NCBI GenBank assembly: GCA_963565915.1
Contig: OY751487.1
Span: 5,332,001-5,396,000 of the forward strand
DNA: 64,000 nucleotides
Origin: Entoloma clypeatum
Lineage: Eukaryota > Basidiomycota > Agaricomycetes > Agaricales > Entolomataceae
Direction of reading: 5' to 3'
In this document: positions 31,499 through 43,204 of the stretch, piece by piece
How positions within the stretch are numbered: the first letter of the stretch is position 1
Layout of the letters: every line of letters starts with the position of its first letter
The notes under the pieces: model-generated
What the model was told of the DNA's origin: nothing
The model's input: the letters and a program-made list of their open reading frames with translations, nothing else
Databases searched by the model: none
Translations under genes and position numbers: made by a program

Positions 31499-31808
31499 TC
31501 GCCTCGAGACGCGACAGGGACGTGCACTCCCTTATTCATTGGGCTGTTTCAGCCTCATTATACCCCTCGTATTCGTGATCCATGCCTCAAGTTACTACTT
31601 AATGCTTCGTCTGACGTAGGTAGTCCGACCTGTCGAGCTTTTCGGCGCTTTTCGAACTTTTTAACGCTTTTTAATCGCCCGAGACCAGTAGCTTTTTGGA
31701 AAATGGGACCTGGCTTGTCCAGCTTTTGACTTTTTCTCTTTTTTCCGCTTGCTTGCGCTTGCTCGCGCTTGCCCAAGTTCTCACAAGTAAAACTACAAAA
31801 TACTGATG

Positions 31809-32392
31809 TGTTGCTGTAGTCGTGTTCCGACACCCTTGCTCGGAAGGGTGGTCTGATGTGGTATATTGTAAAACTCAATGTTTAAGGATAAAAACTATGG
31901 GCTGTCTAGCCCTAGCTGAGACCAATCGCGCCATCTAATTTTCAAGTGAATACGTTGAGCAGATCTTGAGTTATTGCTGTTCGAAGTTTTGACGGTACTT
32001 GTGCACTTTTGTTGTCAATTATTAGGTCGCGCCAACTATTTCAAAAACAGCAATAATCCACACCACCAACCAACGTGCCAGACCTGACCCCTATGAGGTC
32101 GCTGAAGATTCTGATGATTGATCCTACTTTGTAAAGCTTGCAACGATCTCCGTGTTCGATGGCGAGATTGCGATCAAAGGTTGAACAGGTTTGTACGGTT
32201 TTTGTTGAGTCTTGGCAGAACCTAGATGTAGAACTCGCCTCGGAAAAATGTTTTGTAAAATATGTTACCTTTTGTGACATGAGCAGGATGTCCAATCGGG
32301 TTTTGCTAACGATGCAAGACTGTGAATCCGGTTTAAGTTCCATTATCGTTACGAAGGGGACTCTGTATATCGCCAATCATCTCGAATCCTAA
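31809..32392. other. Intergenic, no gene seen
   Basis: Separates Plavaka copy 1 from the 3' end of the coiled-coil gene. Only short open frames on either strand. Confidence 0.5.
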
Positions 32393-35300
32393 TCAGACAT
32401 AAGTCAATACGCTCCGAACGACAAGTGCCAACACCACGATAGCAACGGCGAGCAGAGAACTGTGCAGTAGGCCCAGCTCCTGAGGAGGGCGCAGCCACGC
32501 CAACAGTCCTCCAGCCTTCGACTTCTCTCTTTCCGACACCTTGGCCCGCTCCTCAGCAACGACCTTCTTCAACAAGGCAATGTCCTCCTGCCGCTCCTGC
32601 ATCTGTTCTTTGAGATTCGCAAGCACCTGCCGCGCGCTGTCCCTCTCCCGCTGAAGCAGCGCAGACTCCTCCTTCCTCTGCTGCTCCAGAACCTTCTCAT
32701 TCGTTTCGAGCCTCTTGATCTTCGCCGTGTACTCCTCAATCTCACATTCGTGCAGCCTCTGAACTTCGGCGGGGTGCACTTCCGACTCCTGGAGCTTCGC
32801 CCGAGTCTCCGCGAGACGTTCGTCCAACTCCCCAACCCTAGCCGAAAACATCTTCGCAGCAGCGTACTCCTTCTCACAACGAACCAGGAGAGCTTGCCGC
32901 TGGCCCTCCGACTCTCGAAGCTGGCTCTTCGTCTCCGCAAGGCGCCCGTCCACCTCCTCGATCCTCGCAAGATGCACCTGCACAGCCGCGGACTGCTCCT
33001 CGCACCGCGCTACCAGCGTGACATGGCGGGTTTCCGACTCCTGAAGCTTCTTTTCCGAGTACGAAAGACGTTCGTCCAACTGCCCAACCTTGATGGACTG
33101 CTCCCGGATGGAGGCAGATTGCTCTTCGCACCGTGCTGCCAAGGCTTGCCGCTCCGCTTCCGATTCTTGTAGCTTGCCCTCGTATTCCGCGAGACGTTCC
33201 TGCAATAGCCCAGCCTGAACAGACGACTCTCCAAGCTTCGTCTCAACCTCCTTAAAACGTTCCTCCGCATTGACAGAGAGTGCGGCTGTAGCAGCAAGTT
33301 CCTCCACATGCTTCGTCCCAAGATCGTGCCGCTGTGCCTCCGATTCTTCAAGCTTCGTCTCCGTCTCCTTAAGACGTCCCTGCAACACTTCAACCCTGCC
33401 GGAGAGCGTTTCCTTAGCCGCGACCTGTTCTTCATACCGTGTCCCCATGACCCGTTTTTCCGCCTCCGACTCTTGAAGCTTCGTTTCGGTCTCCACCAGA
33501 CGTTGGTCCGACGTTTTGATCCTGGCAGATTGCTCTTCGCGTTGCTCCAGGAGGGCCTGTTGTTGCGCTTCCAATTCCTGGAACTTCACCTCGCCCCCTG
33601 ACAGACGTTCCTCCAACCCTTGGACCCTAGCAGAGAACACATCCGCAGCAGCGACCTGCTCCGCGTTCTGCGTGACCAAAGCCTCTCGGTGCGCTTCTGA
33701 TTCCTGAAGCTTCTTCTCACTCTCCACTAGGCGTTGGTCCAACGCTCCAATCTTAACTGATTGCTCTTCACGTTGAGCCACAAGGGCCGTCCGTTCCCCC
33801 TCTAATTCCTCAAGCTTCGCCTCCGACTCCTTCAGACGTTCCTGCAACGCTCCGACAGCACCAGAATGCGCCTCTGTAACAACCAGGTGCTCCGCGCTCT
33901 GCGCCGCCAAAGCCTGTCTCTGGAGTTTCAATCAGCAAACGGCGGGCTTTTTTTTAAGGTATTTGTAGGAGTACGTACCGATTCCTGGAGCTGTGTCTCG
34001 CTCTCTACCAGGCGTTGGTCCAACGCTCTAATATTAACTGATTGTTCTTCATGTTGCACCTCAAGGGCCGTCCGTTCCTCCTCTACCGCTTGAAGCCTCG
34101 TCTCCGTTTCCTTGAGACGTTCCTCCAACACCCCAATCGTGCCCAAATGCGCCTCCGCAACAGCAAGGTGCTCCGCGTTCTGAGCCACAAGCGCCTGTCG
34201 GTGCGTCTCTGTTTCGCGAAGCTTCGTCTCCCTCTCCTTTAGACGTTCCTCTAAGTCCGCCACGGTGCCTGAGAGCACACCTGCAGCGGCGACCTTGTCG
34301 GTGTATTGCGTCCCAAGGGCCTGTCGCTGGGCTTCAGAGTCTTCAAGCCTCGCTTCAGTGTCCACAATGCGTTCCTCCAGCACCTTGACCCGAGCGGAAT
34401 GTTGTTCAAGGAGAGCCTGTCGCTGCGTCTCGGATTCCCGAAGCTTCGTCTCGCTCTCCGCATGCCGCGCGTCCAGGTCCAGGACCCTAGCGGATTGCTC
34501 CTCGTGCGCCGCATGTATGGCCAGCCGCCGTGCTTCTGTCTCCTGAAGTTCATCCTCGATCTTCGTCAGTCGTTCGCCCAACGTCCTAGCCGTAACAGCA
34601 TGGGCCTCCGTAGCAGCAGACGTCTCTCCACACTGCACTTCTAGAGCCTGCCGCTGTGCTTCCGTGTCGTCGAGCTTCGTCCGAGCCTCCTTGAGCTGCT
34701 CCTCCAGCGCTCCAACCCTCACAGATAGCGCCTCCGCAGCCACAGCCTTTTCGTCGTACCGTGACCCCAAAGCGTGTCGTTCCGCCTCGGACTCCTGGAG
34801 CTTCGTCCCAGTCTCCACGAGGCGCTCGTCCAATACCTTGACTAGGGCGGACTGTTCCTCGCGTTGCGCTTCCAACTCCTGCAGCTTCGCGTCCCTCTCC
34901 ACGAGACGTCCATTCAATACCCCGACCTGGGTTGTCTGCTCCTCGTGTTGCTCAACCAGAACCTGCCGCTGCGCCTCCGATTGTTGCAGTTTCGTCTCCG
35001 TCTCCTTCAGGCCTGCGCTCTGCGTCACCAGCACCTCCCGTTCGACCTCTAACTCCTCGAGCTTCGTTTGGGTCTCCAAAAGGCGTTCGTCTGTATCTCG
35101 ACGTCCTGACTCGGTCTCCTTGATACGCTCCTCCAACTCTCTGACTTTGGCAAGGTGCTCTTCGTGCTGGGTTTGAAGGATGCCCTGTTGCGCTTGGAAC
35201 TCTTGCAGCTTCTTGTCGCTCTCCGCGAGACGTCCCTCCAACTCTCCGATCTTGGCCGACTGCTCCTCACGTTGCTGGACGAGAGCCTGTCGTTCCGCAT

Positions 35301-36033
35301 CCGAATCCTGAAGTCTCCCCTCGGTCTCCTTGACGCGTCCTTTCAACTCCTCAACCTGGACGGAGACCGTCTTCGCAGCAGCGAGTTGCTCTGCATTCTG
35401 CGTTGCCAGGGCCTGTCGCTCCGCCTCGCTGTCCTCAAGCCGTTTCTCCGCCCCCTCGGCCCTAGCTGACTGCTCGTCGCGTTCCTTCGCGAGGACCAGT
35501 CGCTGTCCCTCCCCATCCCGGAGCTTCGTCTCGGTCTCCTCAAGCCGTCCCTCCAATACCTTGACCGCACCAGCATGCGCCGCGAGATGGTCTGCGTTCT
35601 GCGTCACCAACGCCTGATGCTGACCTTCCGAGTCTTGAAGCCGCTTCTCGGTCTCGACGAGCTGTCTATCCAGCGCTCCAACCCTAGCGGAATGTTCGTC
35701 GACAAGGGCGTGCCGCTGTGCCTCTGAGTCTTGAAGCTTCGTTTCTGTCTCCACGACACGTTTGTCCAACACCTCGACTTTAGAGGCGTGATCGTCGCAG
35801 AGCGCCAACAAGCGCTGCCGTTCCTCTTCTGACGTCTGAAGCTTGTCCTTGGTCGTTGAAAGACACAGCTCGAGACCCTGGACATGAGTAGTCGTCATCG
35901 TCTCTGCGACCGGGCCGTTCTCCCGTCGTGTCGTGTCAGGTTCCTGGACGTCAGCAGTCAAAGCCTCCGAGTGCTTCGTCGTTGTTGTGATGGCAGGAAC
36001 GTCGTTGTGGGTCGTGGGAGGGACGTCAGACAT
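32393..36033 (-). CDS. Giant tail-anchored coiled-coil protein (1,193 aa)
   Basis: Two exons, 36033-33979 and 33919-32393, joined by a 59-nt intron (GTACGT..CCAG) that keeps the frame. A Thr-rich start (MSDVPPTTHNDVPAI) leads to over 1,000 residues of near-continuous heptad coiled coil built from a repeated unit, roughly L-x-x-R-L-x-E-x-E-x-K-L-Q-E-S-E-A-Q-R, spaced 35 or 42 residues (5 or 6 heptads). It ends in a hydrophobic segment, LLAVAIVVLALVVRSVLTYV. A single C-terminal helix with almost nothing after it fits a tail-anchored membrane protein, with a rod projecting into the cytosol as in golgin-type tethers. The membrane and partner are unknown. A long inverted repeat lies 170 bp upstream. 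Confidence 0.85.
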
Positions 36034-36205
36034 GGTGGTGAAGCTTTCTTCAGAGAAAAGTGGACACGTCGACGTTACAAACCGAGGGTCGAGAGAACCA
36101 GAGACTCGGGGACAGCCGACACGACCTTCATCATCAGCTGACTAAGCTTTCCACAAACCCAAATAAGACCACGCCAGCAGGGTCCAGGTCCAGCAGACGA
36201 GTCGG

Positions 36206-36291
36206 TGGATTGGTCTTCAATGTTCGGAAGTTGCCGGGGTCAATTAAATCTGGTAATCGTCGGCAACTTCCGGTCATTGAAGACCAATCCA
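36206..36291. repeat. Long hairpin upstream of the coiled-coil gene
   Basis: The arms 36206-36236 and 36261-36291 are 31 bp, inverted, and match at 29 positions (TGGATTGGTCTTCAATG...), with a 24-bp loop. It could be a MITE remnant, a transcribed hairpin in the 5' region, or a regulatory palindrome. Confidence 0.8.
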
Positions 36292-38437
36292 AGTGCCTTG
36301 TTACCTCTCGTTTTCTCCCCCATCACCTCTCCCCCCTCCTCGTTCCCCACAACTCCCCATACACGACAACCACCAACGCGACTCGGTAAGCCCTATGTAC
36401 ACTGTCTCCCATCACGACCAGGCCTTCCTGATCACCCCATCGACAGGAGACGCGCCTGCGAGCATCACGCGTCCGCGCCTGTAAACCGTGACCACCCGGT
36501 CCAGCCACAGGCTCAACGAACACGCAAGCGCGAGGGGGGGGAGGGCCCAGGGTTGGCTACACATGAGGGCGGGTGGGAGAGAATCAAGAGGGAGCCGATG
36601 GGCGGTACTGACGCGCTCGAGGGTGGGGTCCCTCCATATGTAATTGTTTTCACTATCATAATTAGTGTTCTCGCCGCATGATAGCGCGACGAGAACATTT
36701 TTTTCATTCTGGATCAAAATAAGTAAGGCTACAGCAACACCTTGAGGACACGGTCCGCGTGGCGCGGAATGTCCTCGCTCACTGTTGATGGCAACGATGA
36801 GATGTGGAGCGGGTTCGGTGATAGCCGAGGGCCCGCTTTTCGTTCATCATAATGCGAGGCGAGTTATGACGAGGGGGGGTATTATAATGGGAACTATTTA
36901 TAATGAGGGGAAGAACAGAATTATGACAAGGGAGGGAAGCAACAGGTAGCAGAGAGCCATTATAATGAGGCAAACATTAACACAAGCTCGTCAGAAACTA
37001 CTGCAAACATTATAATGACCTTACATGGATGCCTCACAAAACGCCTCACCTTTCTCAGGAGTTAACAGGGGAGCGTGGTCTAAAACGGTGGAGGATACGC
37101 CGGCCTGTTCATTCTCCGCTGCCTAGTCAGTGGGGGGACATGGCATTCCGCGGCTCTTGTAGTTCTGACGCATGGAGCATGCTGGACTAACCCGAGCATT
37201 GACTTAACACACCGCCTACACCGTGCTCACCCGCTTATCTACCTGTCCGCATGTAATGTGTACCATAGGAACTCAGTTCCTCCAGCACAATAAATCTGAT
37301 TAAAATAAAATAAAATGGTAGTATGCGATGTCATTACAACTTTGCAAAAGAAATTTGAGAAGAAGCTCAAAAGCGGGAAGTAGAGAATGGACGCGTTTGA
37401 AAGGACAAAGGACTCTCAGGTACGATCGCATGTATCAAGTTGGAGATCTAATCTAATCAACGCAACGTGGGTTTCGAAATCTTATCTGAGTGCGAAAGGT
37501 TCCGTCCCATGAAAAAAAAAACATAACTGTCCATCTGGTAAGTCCTACAATGACCACATACACACACATACTAACCAGCCCAGAGATCTTCATTCTTGTC
37601 ATTCCCTCGTTTTGCCCATTCCTCAGAACAGCTCGCAACAAGCCTCGACTTGCAGCCACCTTTTTTTTTTCATTCTTTTCGTTGTGGCCGTTGTGGGGTT
37701 ACAGTGGTTGGATCCATGAGAAACCCAAAGCCGTGGTTGAGGACAGTTTCACCAGCATTGTGGAGCTTTCTGTCCTCCCACTCCAGTACCAGAAGGCGGA
37801 CTACGCGTTCCAATATGTGTAACATCCATGAGGAGTTGTCGTAGGTGGACTCCGACTGTTATACATGGCAGTGACGCATTTCGCTCGTGCAGCGCATGGA
37901 TATCGTCGTCGCTTGGGCACGCGTGCAAGAAGCCGTCAACAACGACCTTACGATTATTTCCGTTCCTTTGCGTCTGATCTTTCTCATGAATTTCACAGCC
38001 TTACCTCGTTCCCTATCCGGATCACCAACACCAGATCCTACAACGATGCCAGCCTCGTCTATCCTCCGATGCATGCGTATGTTGCAGACGGACCACTTCT
38101 TTAAGGGAAGATCGATGCGCTTGACATGACTGGTAAGTATTGGCCAAACACTGTCCGATACATCGGTTGACGGGGATGAATTTCAGGTGCCAGGCAGCTG
38201 CGGCCCTGCAGGCCCTTGGTGCCAAACGTTACTACGTGTTCCCCCTGACGCGCCGGACAGGTCATTGAATCTATTTCGCACGTATGTCTACGTACGTTCG
38301 GCTGGGTATTCCGGCCTGGCTGCAATCATTGAGGAACGGAAGGTTTCACGATGGTGATGACACGACTCGATGCGCACACACGGTGGATACGGACACGGTG
38401 ATGGGATACCAATTGGATGTACGAGAGTAAGGATATC
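36292..38437. other. Intergenic region with AT-rich palindromes, no gene assigned
   Basis: Contains a cluster of ATTATAATG words between 36890 and 37020. Plus-strand frames at 37490-37822 and 37865-38129 were examined, but neither matches a family I know nor extends through convincing introns. A GTAAGT..TTCAG pair near 38130-38196 may mark a small unrecognised gene. Confidence 0.4.
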
Positions 38438-39572
38438 TTACCCGTCTGAAGCACTGCATATCATAATCTCGGCACACATCCCAAGGAAAAGAGAAATATA
38501 AACCGCGCTAGCGACAGTGATTGCACCTTCCATCCCGGTCGGCGAATAGAACAAGGTCGCGGCCACGAGGAACAGAAAGACTTGCACAGCACAGACCCGA
38601 CGTCCCTGTTTCTTCTGCCTATCCAGCTCGTTTCGCAGATGTTGGTTCCTTTTCGCCAACGTCTTCATGGTGACCTTCGCCGCCTTCGCCTCGTTCTGTA
38701 ACTTCTTGTTGGTGTCCTCGAGCTCTCGCGTCAGCGCTACCATCACCTCCGCGTCAGAGTAAATCCCCTGCAACACCCCCTCAAAATACTCCAGATCCTT
38801 CACCCTCTGGACATCCCTGACCATCTCCAATGCAACCCCCATCTCAACAACAGCCCGTTCCTCACTGGTGGCACACCGGCATCCGCCCCAAGTCTGTACC
38901 TTGATTTCCACTTCCACCTTCTTCGCTCGACGATCCGCATCACAAAACGCCTCCCACACGTCCCCGACATCCCTGTCCAACTCATCAATCTCATCCTTCT
39001 TCCTCTTCAACTCACCCTCCAGCTCCGCGATATCGTGCTTCTTCACCCACAACTCCCAATCCAAATCCTTCATCTCGTCCACATTGTCACGCAACTCGCT
39101 CTCCAGCTGCTCGATCCTTCCCTCCGCGTCTAGCTGTCTCTCTACAGAACGCTCCAACGCAAGACGAAACACCTCTAATTCTTCCGTGAGCCTCATCCGT
39201 TCCATGTCCACCTCCAAGAGCTTGTCGCCGAGTTTGACTAGCCCGGTGGTATCGAGGTAAATGCGCCGGGTAGCTACGCGTTCCATCGGTCTTCGGCAGG
39301 TTGGACAAGGCAGGTCGACATGTGGTATACGGCGGGATGAGGTGATGTATGCGTTTATACATACACCACAGTAGACGTGACCTACGAGGATCAACAGAGC
39401 CTTCGCGTCAGATTATAAGAGGCACCTAGTAAGGATGATAGAACGGACCACAAGACACGGCGACAGGTTCAAGCTCTTCAAAGGGAGACCAGCACAAACA
39501 GCAGTTTCCAAACGTCGGTGGTGGGACCGCAGGGTCCTCGATGTTCGGTGGCTCAGGCGGAGGAGTGGCCAT
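38438..39572 (-). CDS. RING-finger, coiled-coil membrane protein (355 aa)
   Basis: Exon 1 is 39572-39449 and exon 2 is 39381-38438, with a 67-nt intron (GTCCGT..GTAG). Splicing rebuilds a C3HC4 RING: CCLC...VSCGHVYCGVC...CPTC. Each exon alone has only half the zinc ligands. After the RING come a charged coiled coil (residues about 95-300, e.g. IAELEGELKRKKDEIDEL) and two C-terminal hydrophobic helices (VFLFLVAATLFY and AVYISLFLGMCAEIMI). It is probably a membrane-bound E3 ubiquitin ligase facing the cytosol; the substrate is unknown. The start at 39572 (MATPPPEPPN) is preferred for its context; an upstream in-frame ATG at 39638 would add 22 residues. Confidence 0.78.
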
Positions 39573-39911
39573 GACGACTTCCGAGTAAAGGCAAAGTGGG
39601 AGAGACTGTCCCCACAGAGTGGCTGAGAACAGCGTCAAGGACCAAAGCGGAGGCTGACCATGTACAAAGATCTGGAAAACCGTAACATGCCCTCGGACGT
39701 CACGATATCTTACATATGATAGTACGTCGCTGGAGAGAACTCACCACTGAAAAACCTTACGATGAGTCGCTATGATTGTCAAAGATGATCGCTCGTGTTG
39801 GTTCTTACTGAAATCGAAAAGTGTAACGAAACGGTGCAACATGTTATGCTCTGGTAAACGATTGGTCAAGACAAGGAGAAAAGACAAAAAAGACCCGGAT
39901 CGATGCGAGTT
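39573..39911. other. Short spacer, no gene seen
   Basis: Lies between the 5' end of the RING gene and the 3' end of the AMSH-type gene, both on the minus strand. Confidence 0.5.
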
Positions 39912-42331
39912 TCAACGTAAATCCACTATCTCTACCGATCCATCCTTCATATGTACGTGGCCCCGATCCGCATCCTACATGTCAAAGAAACATCAATCAG
40001 CATCACGAGTTAGGGTAAGGAGGTAACGGGAACGTACGGTATATATAGGCTTGTCAGGATGGGGGTGAAACGCCTGTTTAGCCTTACATTCCAGGATGAT
40101 ATTGAGCCCCGGCGGGTCTGTGAGCCGGAAGATCCCAAAACTGCGACGACGAGATAAAGTCATCAGCGATGCGATTTTACTCTGGAGGAAGGAACATACT
40201 TGGGCGTAGACTTGGGCGCACAAACGATGGCGAATGATTCGGGAAGCATGCATTGAAATCCGGAGTGGGTGTGGAGGTCCAGGGAAGACATGAAACCTAA
40301 TATATGGCGTCAATTTCCAGCTTGAAACTGCAGGGGAGAGAGATAGAGAGGGAAACCTACAACTCTGCGTGGGGTGGGTGTGGATCCACCCCAACGTAAT
40401 AAGCCCCCTCGCCTCCGTAAATTCGAGCACGAGCTCCTCCTCGTCCATGGTGCACGTGTCGCTCGTTGAATGCTGCTTTGGTATCAACAGGGTTGTGACG
40501 GCAAACTTAGTGGGGCCCTTGGGTTTGCCGAGGAGGAGCCCGCACGTCTCCAGGTTGAGCAAGGTGTTGGCTTTGGCAAGGGTGAGGAATTTGGTGAGAC
40601 AGTCGCGGGGGAGGTTGACCGCTCGGAGGCGGGAAGAGGGAGGACCGGAAGGTGGGGGGGCGGCTTGGTGCTGTTGTTCGATTGGGTGATGCTGGTGATT
40701 GGTCGGTGCTATCTCTGGTGGGGCGGGTGCAGGACGCGAAGGCCCGGGGTATGAGGGGTACTGTGGAACCTGGTTCTGCAGTGGTGAGGGTCCATGGTAT
40801 CCGTTCCTGGTATCGTGGAACATAAGCCCGTTTGCGAACATGGAATTGAGAGAGGGCTGGTAGCCTTGATGCCGTTGGTGCTGCGACATGAGATCGGGAT
40901 AGTGGATGGCTCGAGCTTCAGGTGGAGGTGGGGAGGTGGTCGTCACGGGAGGTGGGTAAGCGGGACTGCACGGAGTGAGGTAATTAGTGTTTGCAACGTA
41001 GGGGTGGAAGCGCCACGTGTATGGCAAACGCACCTCTTTGTCGTCGGGGCCCTGTTAAGGGGTTTGGGGTACTCAACCGTATGAGTCCGCTTACGATGTG
41101 TCGCACGCCAATCGCGCATGGGTTCGGAATCGGTGGACGAGTCTTCGTACTTGGACGGGCTCTCGAGAGAAAGAGGCATGATAGCTGGGGTGGCCTGCAG
41201 AAAATGAGAGGAAGATCTGATGGGCGTGGTATCCATTGTTGGATGCGACGAAGGCGAGGGACGGTGCACGGATGGAGAGCGGGTAAATGGAAGGGAGGGG
41301 CCCGGGGGAGCGGTGACGGTGACTCCGGGGTTGTTGTGGGCGATAGTCTGTCGAATCATGCGTGCTTCTTCATCAGCCTCCTGTTGACGCATGGCAATTG
41401 CTTCTTGCTCGGCTTTGGCACGTTCCCGTCGTCTTAAAATTTCTTCCTCCCGTTGTCGCATCTCTTCCTGTTGTTTCTGGAATCGACGCATCTGTTCCGC
41501 TGGATCGAGGAGGTCCGTAGCAGAGCCGTTCGGACCTTGGATCGGGGTGGTAGAAGCTCCAGCGGCAGCCAGGCGTGCGGCCGCTACAGCTGCATCTCTC
41601 TTTCCCGCAGCTTCGGTGGAAGCGGAGGTGGGGGCCAGCGGCTGGCGCTGAAGATCGGGAGGCCGAGAACTTGAATGGGACGGATCCGGGCTGTGGCGTG
41701 GCGTCCTGAAGGGAGGGTGCTGCAGGTCTCCACCTTCCTCATGCTCGTCACGCTCTTCCTCCCATGCACGCCTCTCTTCTTCGATGATCCTCCGGTGATC
41801 CTCACTCCCGCCTGCCCTGTGACCCTTCCGCTCACGGTGTTGTCCTCCCCTCACATCGCGCTGCGGCTCCTTCCCCCTCTTATCTCCCTGACGAGACGGC
41901 CGATTTAAGGCATCAGTTTCGTCACCGTCGTTCGGATGGTCCTTTTTCCATTGCGAATACCGCTCGAGAAGGACAAGCTTGAGTTCTGTCAGGCGCTCTA
42001 GCATCTCATTCCCGTTCTATCGAAATAGCTGTCAACGACTGCGGAGATGTAGTGGATTAATCTCACTTACCAGCGACATATTATGCCTTTGTGTCGGTGT
42101 CAAGACCTTTTTATAGTCCCGATGGTACGGCAGCCTCTCCAGAACCAATGTTGCAGCCCTCGCATATGCCATAAAGGCGTTCTCCAGATGCCCATCGTTG
42201 GCGAACTGCTTCCCCTCCTTCCTGTACTTTTCCGCCATACGGAGATGATACTTCAGATCTTTCTTTTCATCGTAGATGTTCTCCAGAGCCATTTGTGCGA
42301 GCTCATTGATCGAGTAAGGGCGTTGGGACAT
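39912..42331 (-). CDS. sst2: AMSH/STAMBP-type JAMM deubiquitinase (703 aa)
   Basis: Six exons: 42331-42071, 42016-41034, 40965-40361, 40296-40200, 40140-40038 and 39974-39912, with 54-68-nt introns. The frame closes at 704 codons. The N-terminus is a USP8-dimerisation/MIT-type helical domain ([20 protein letters not shown]), then a long charged and proline-rich linker, then the JAMM metalloprotease: E554 (LETCGLLLG), H610-T-H612 (GWIHTHP), S620 and D623, all in the standard spacing. It ends [16 protein letters not shown] enzymes cleave Lys63-linked ubiquitin on endosomal cargo at ESCRT sites; the S. pombe member is Sst2. The catalytic motif is complete only after splicing. Confidence 0.92.
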
Positions 42332-43204
42332 GGTAGTTGTGGAAAAAGGAGCATCACAGTCGCAGTCGACAGTGATCAGCGCATTCTCCGGGTCATGTGA
42401 TTTGCGGGGATAATGACCGTCACCGTAGTCTGTAATCCCCTTCGCGTAAGTAATTCCCTTCTTTTACGTGTGGTTAAGCAATCGGCGTCTACGCCCATAA
42501 CTCCCCGGAGCGCCGCACCCGTTTGTGAGTAAGAAGGTAAGGAAGGAAGGGAGGAAGAGTCCCGAAGGACGGGGACCCCCGTGCATCGTGTCTCCGCCCA
42601 ATATCTCCAATGTATATTGAAACTATAGTTGTTTGCATCGCGCTTCTTATAGGTCTCGTTGACGGCATGACGAGCAAAAATTCGTCAGGTGAGGTTCACC
42701 ATACCTCAAATAGCAACGGATCTGTTGAAAAGGTTTTATTATGAAGCAACCAAAGGGCAGCGGTGGTAGATACCGCGAAGAGAATCGTTTTCTCATTGAG
42801 GAAAGAGGAAAAGTTGAAGTTCGCGGGGTAGTACGCACCTCAGCCTGGTCGAAAGGATATGTGACCTATTTTGAATCCTCAACAAGCATTGAAGTGCTCA
42901 TATAATCGCGATGCTCGCCTTGAATAATAATTTGCACTGGTGAAATATGATACATCCAGGTAATCGCCAGCGAATCGGAGCCAGGCTCGGACATCGTCAA
43001 AGTAGTCTGAACATGGCAAGTTAGGGTTTTTCAAATGATTATACCGGGTGACCTAGATTCAGGGATTCTGAGCCTCCCGTAGCCATACTGACGAATGAGT
43101 GTCCCTTCGAAGTGAGGGAGGACGACATTGAAGAAAAGTGCCAACCTTTGCTTGTCGTTGTTTACTCTGCGCCCATTCCAGTGTTGTCCTCATCGTTATC
43201 ATTT
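42332..43204. other. Divergent intergenic region
   Basis: About 870 bp between the starts of the AMSH-type gene (minus) and the oxygenase gene (plus). A minus-strand stretch at 42700-42830 could encode a short protein, but no start, stop and splice set convinced me. Confidence 0.4.

Larger units (their letters stand above)
25609..31808 (-). mobile_element. Plavaka DNA transposon, copy 1 (6,200 bp, intact)
   Basis: The ends start CATCAG and are imperfect inverted repeats: CATCAGCAAGTTGCTATTTT at the transposase side and CATCAGTATTTTGTAGTTTT at the cargo side. A TG dinucleotide flanks both ends (25607-25608 and 31809-31810). Sub-terminal AGCTTTT/CGCTTTT words are repeated inside both ends. It carries a transposase gene (minus strand) and a divergent DUF6532-like gene (plus strand). 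The length equals that of copy 2 and the translated products look identical, so at least one of the two moved very recently. Confidence 0.93.

Noticed and set aside
34042..35617. Plus-strand open frames of up to 170 codons inside the coiled-coil gene
   Set aside because: They are shadows of the repetitive minus-strand gene, rich in Ser/Arg/Leu from its complement, with no independent evidence.
37490..38129. Plus-strand gene between the coiled-coil and RING genes
   Set aside because: Frames do not join through plausible introns and match no family I know.
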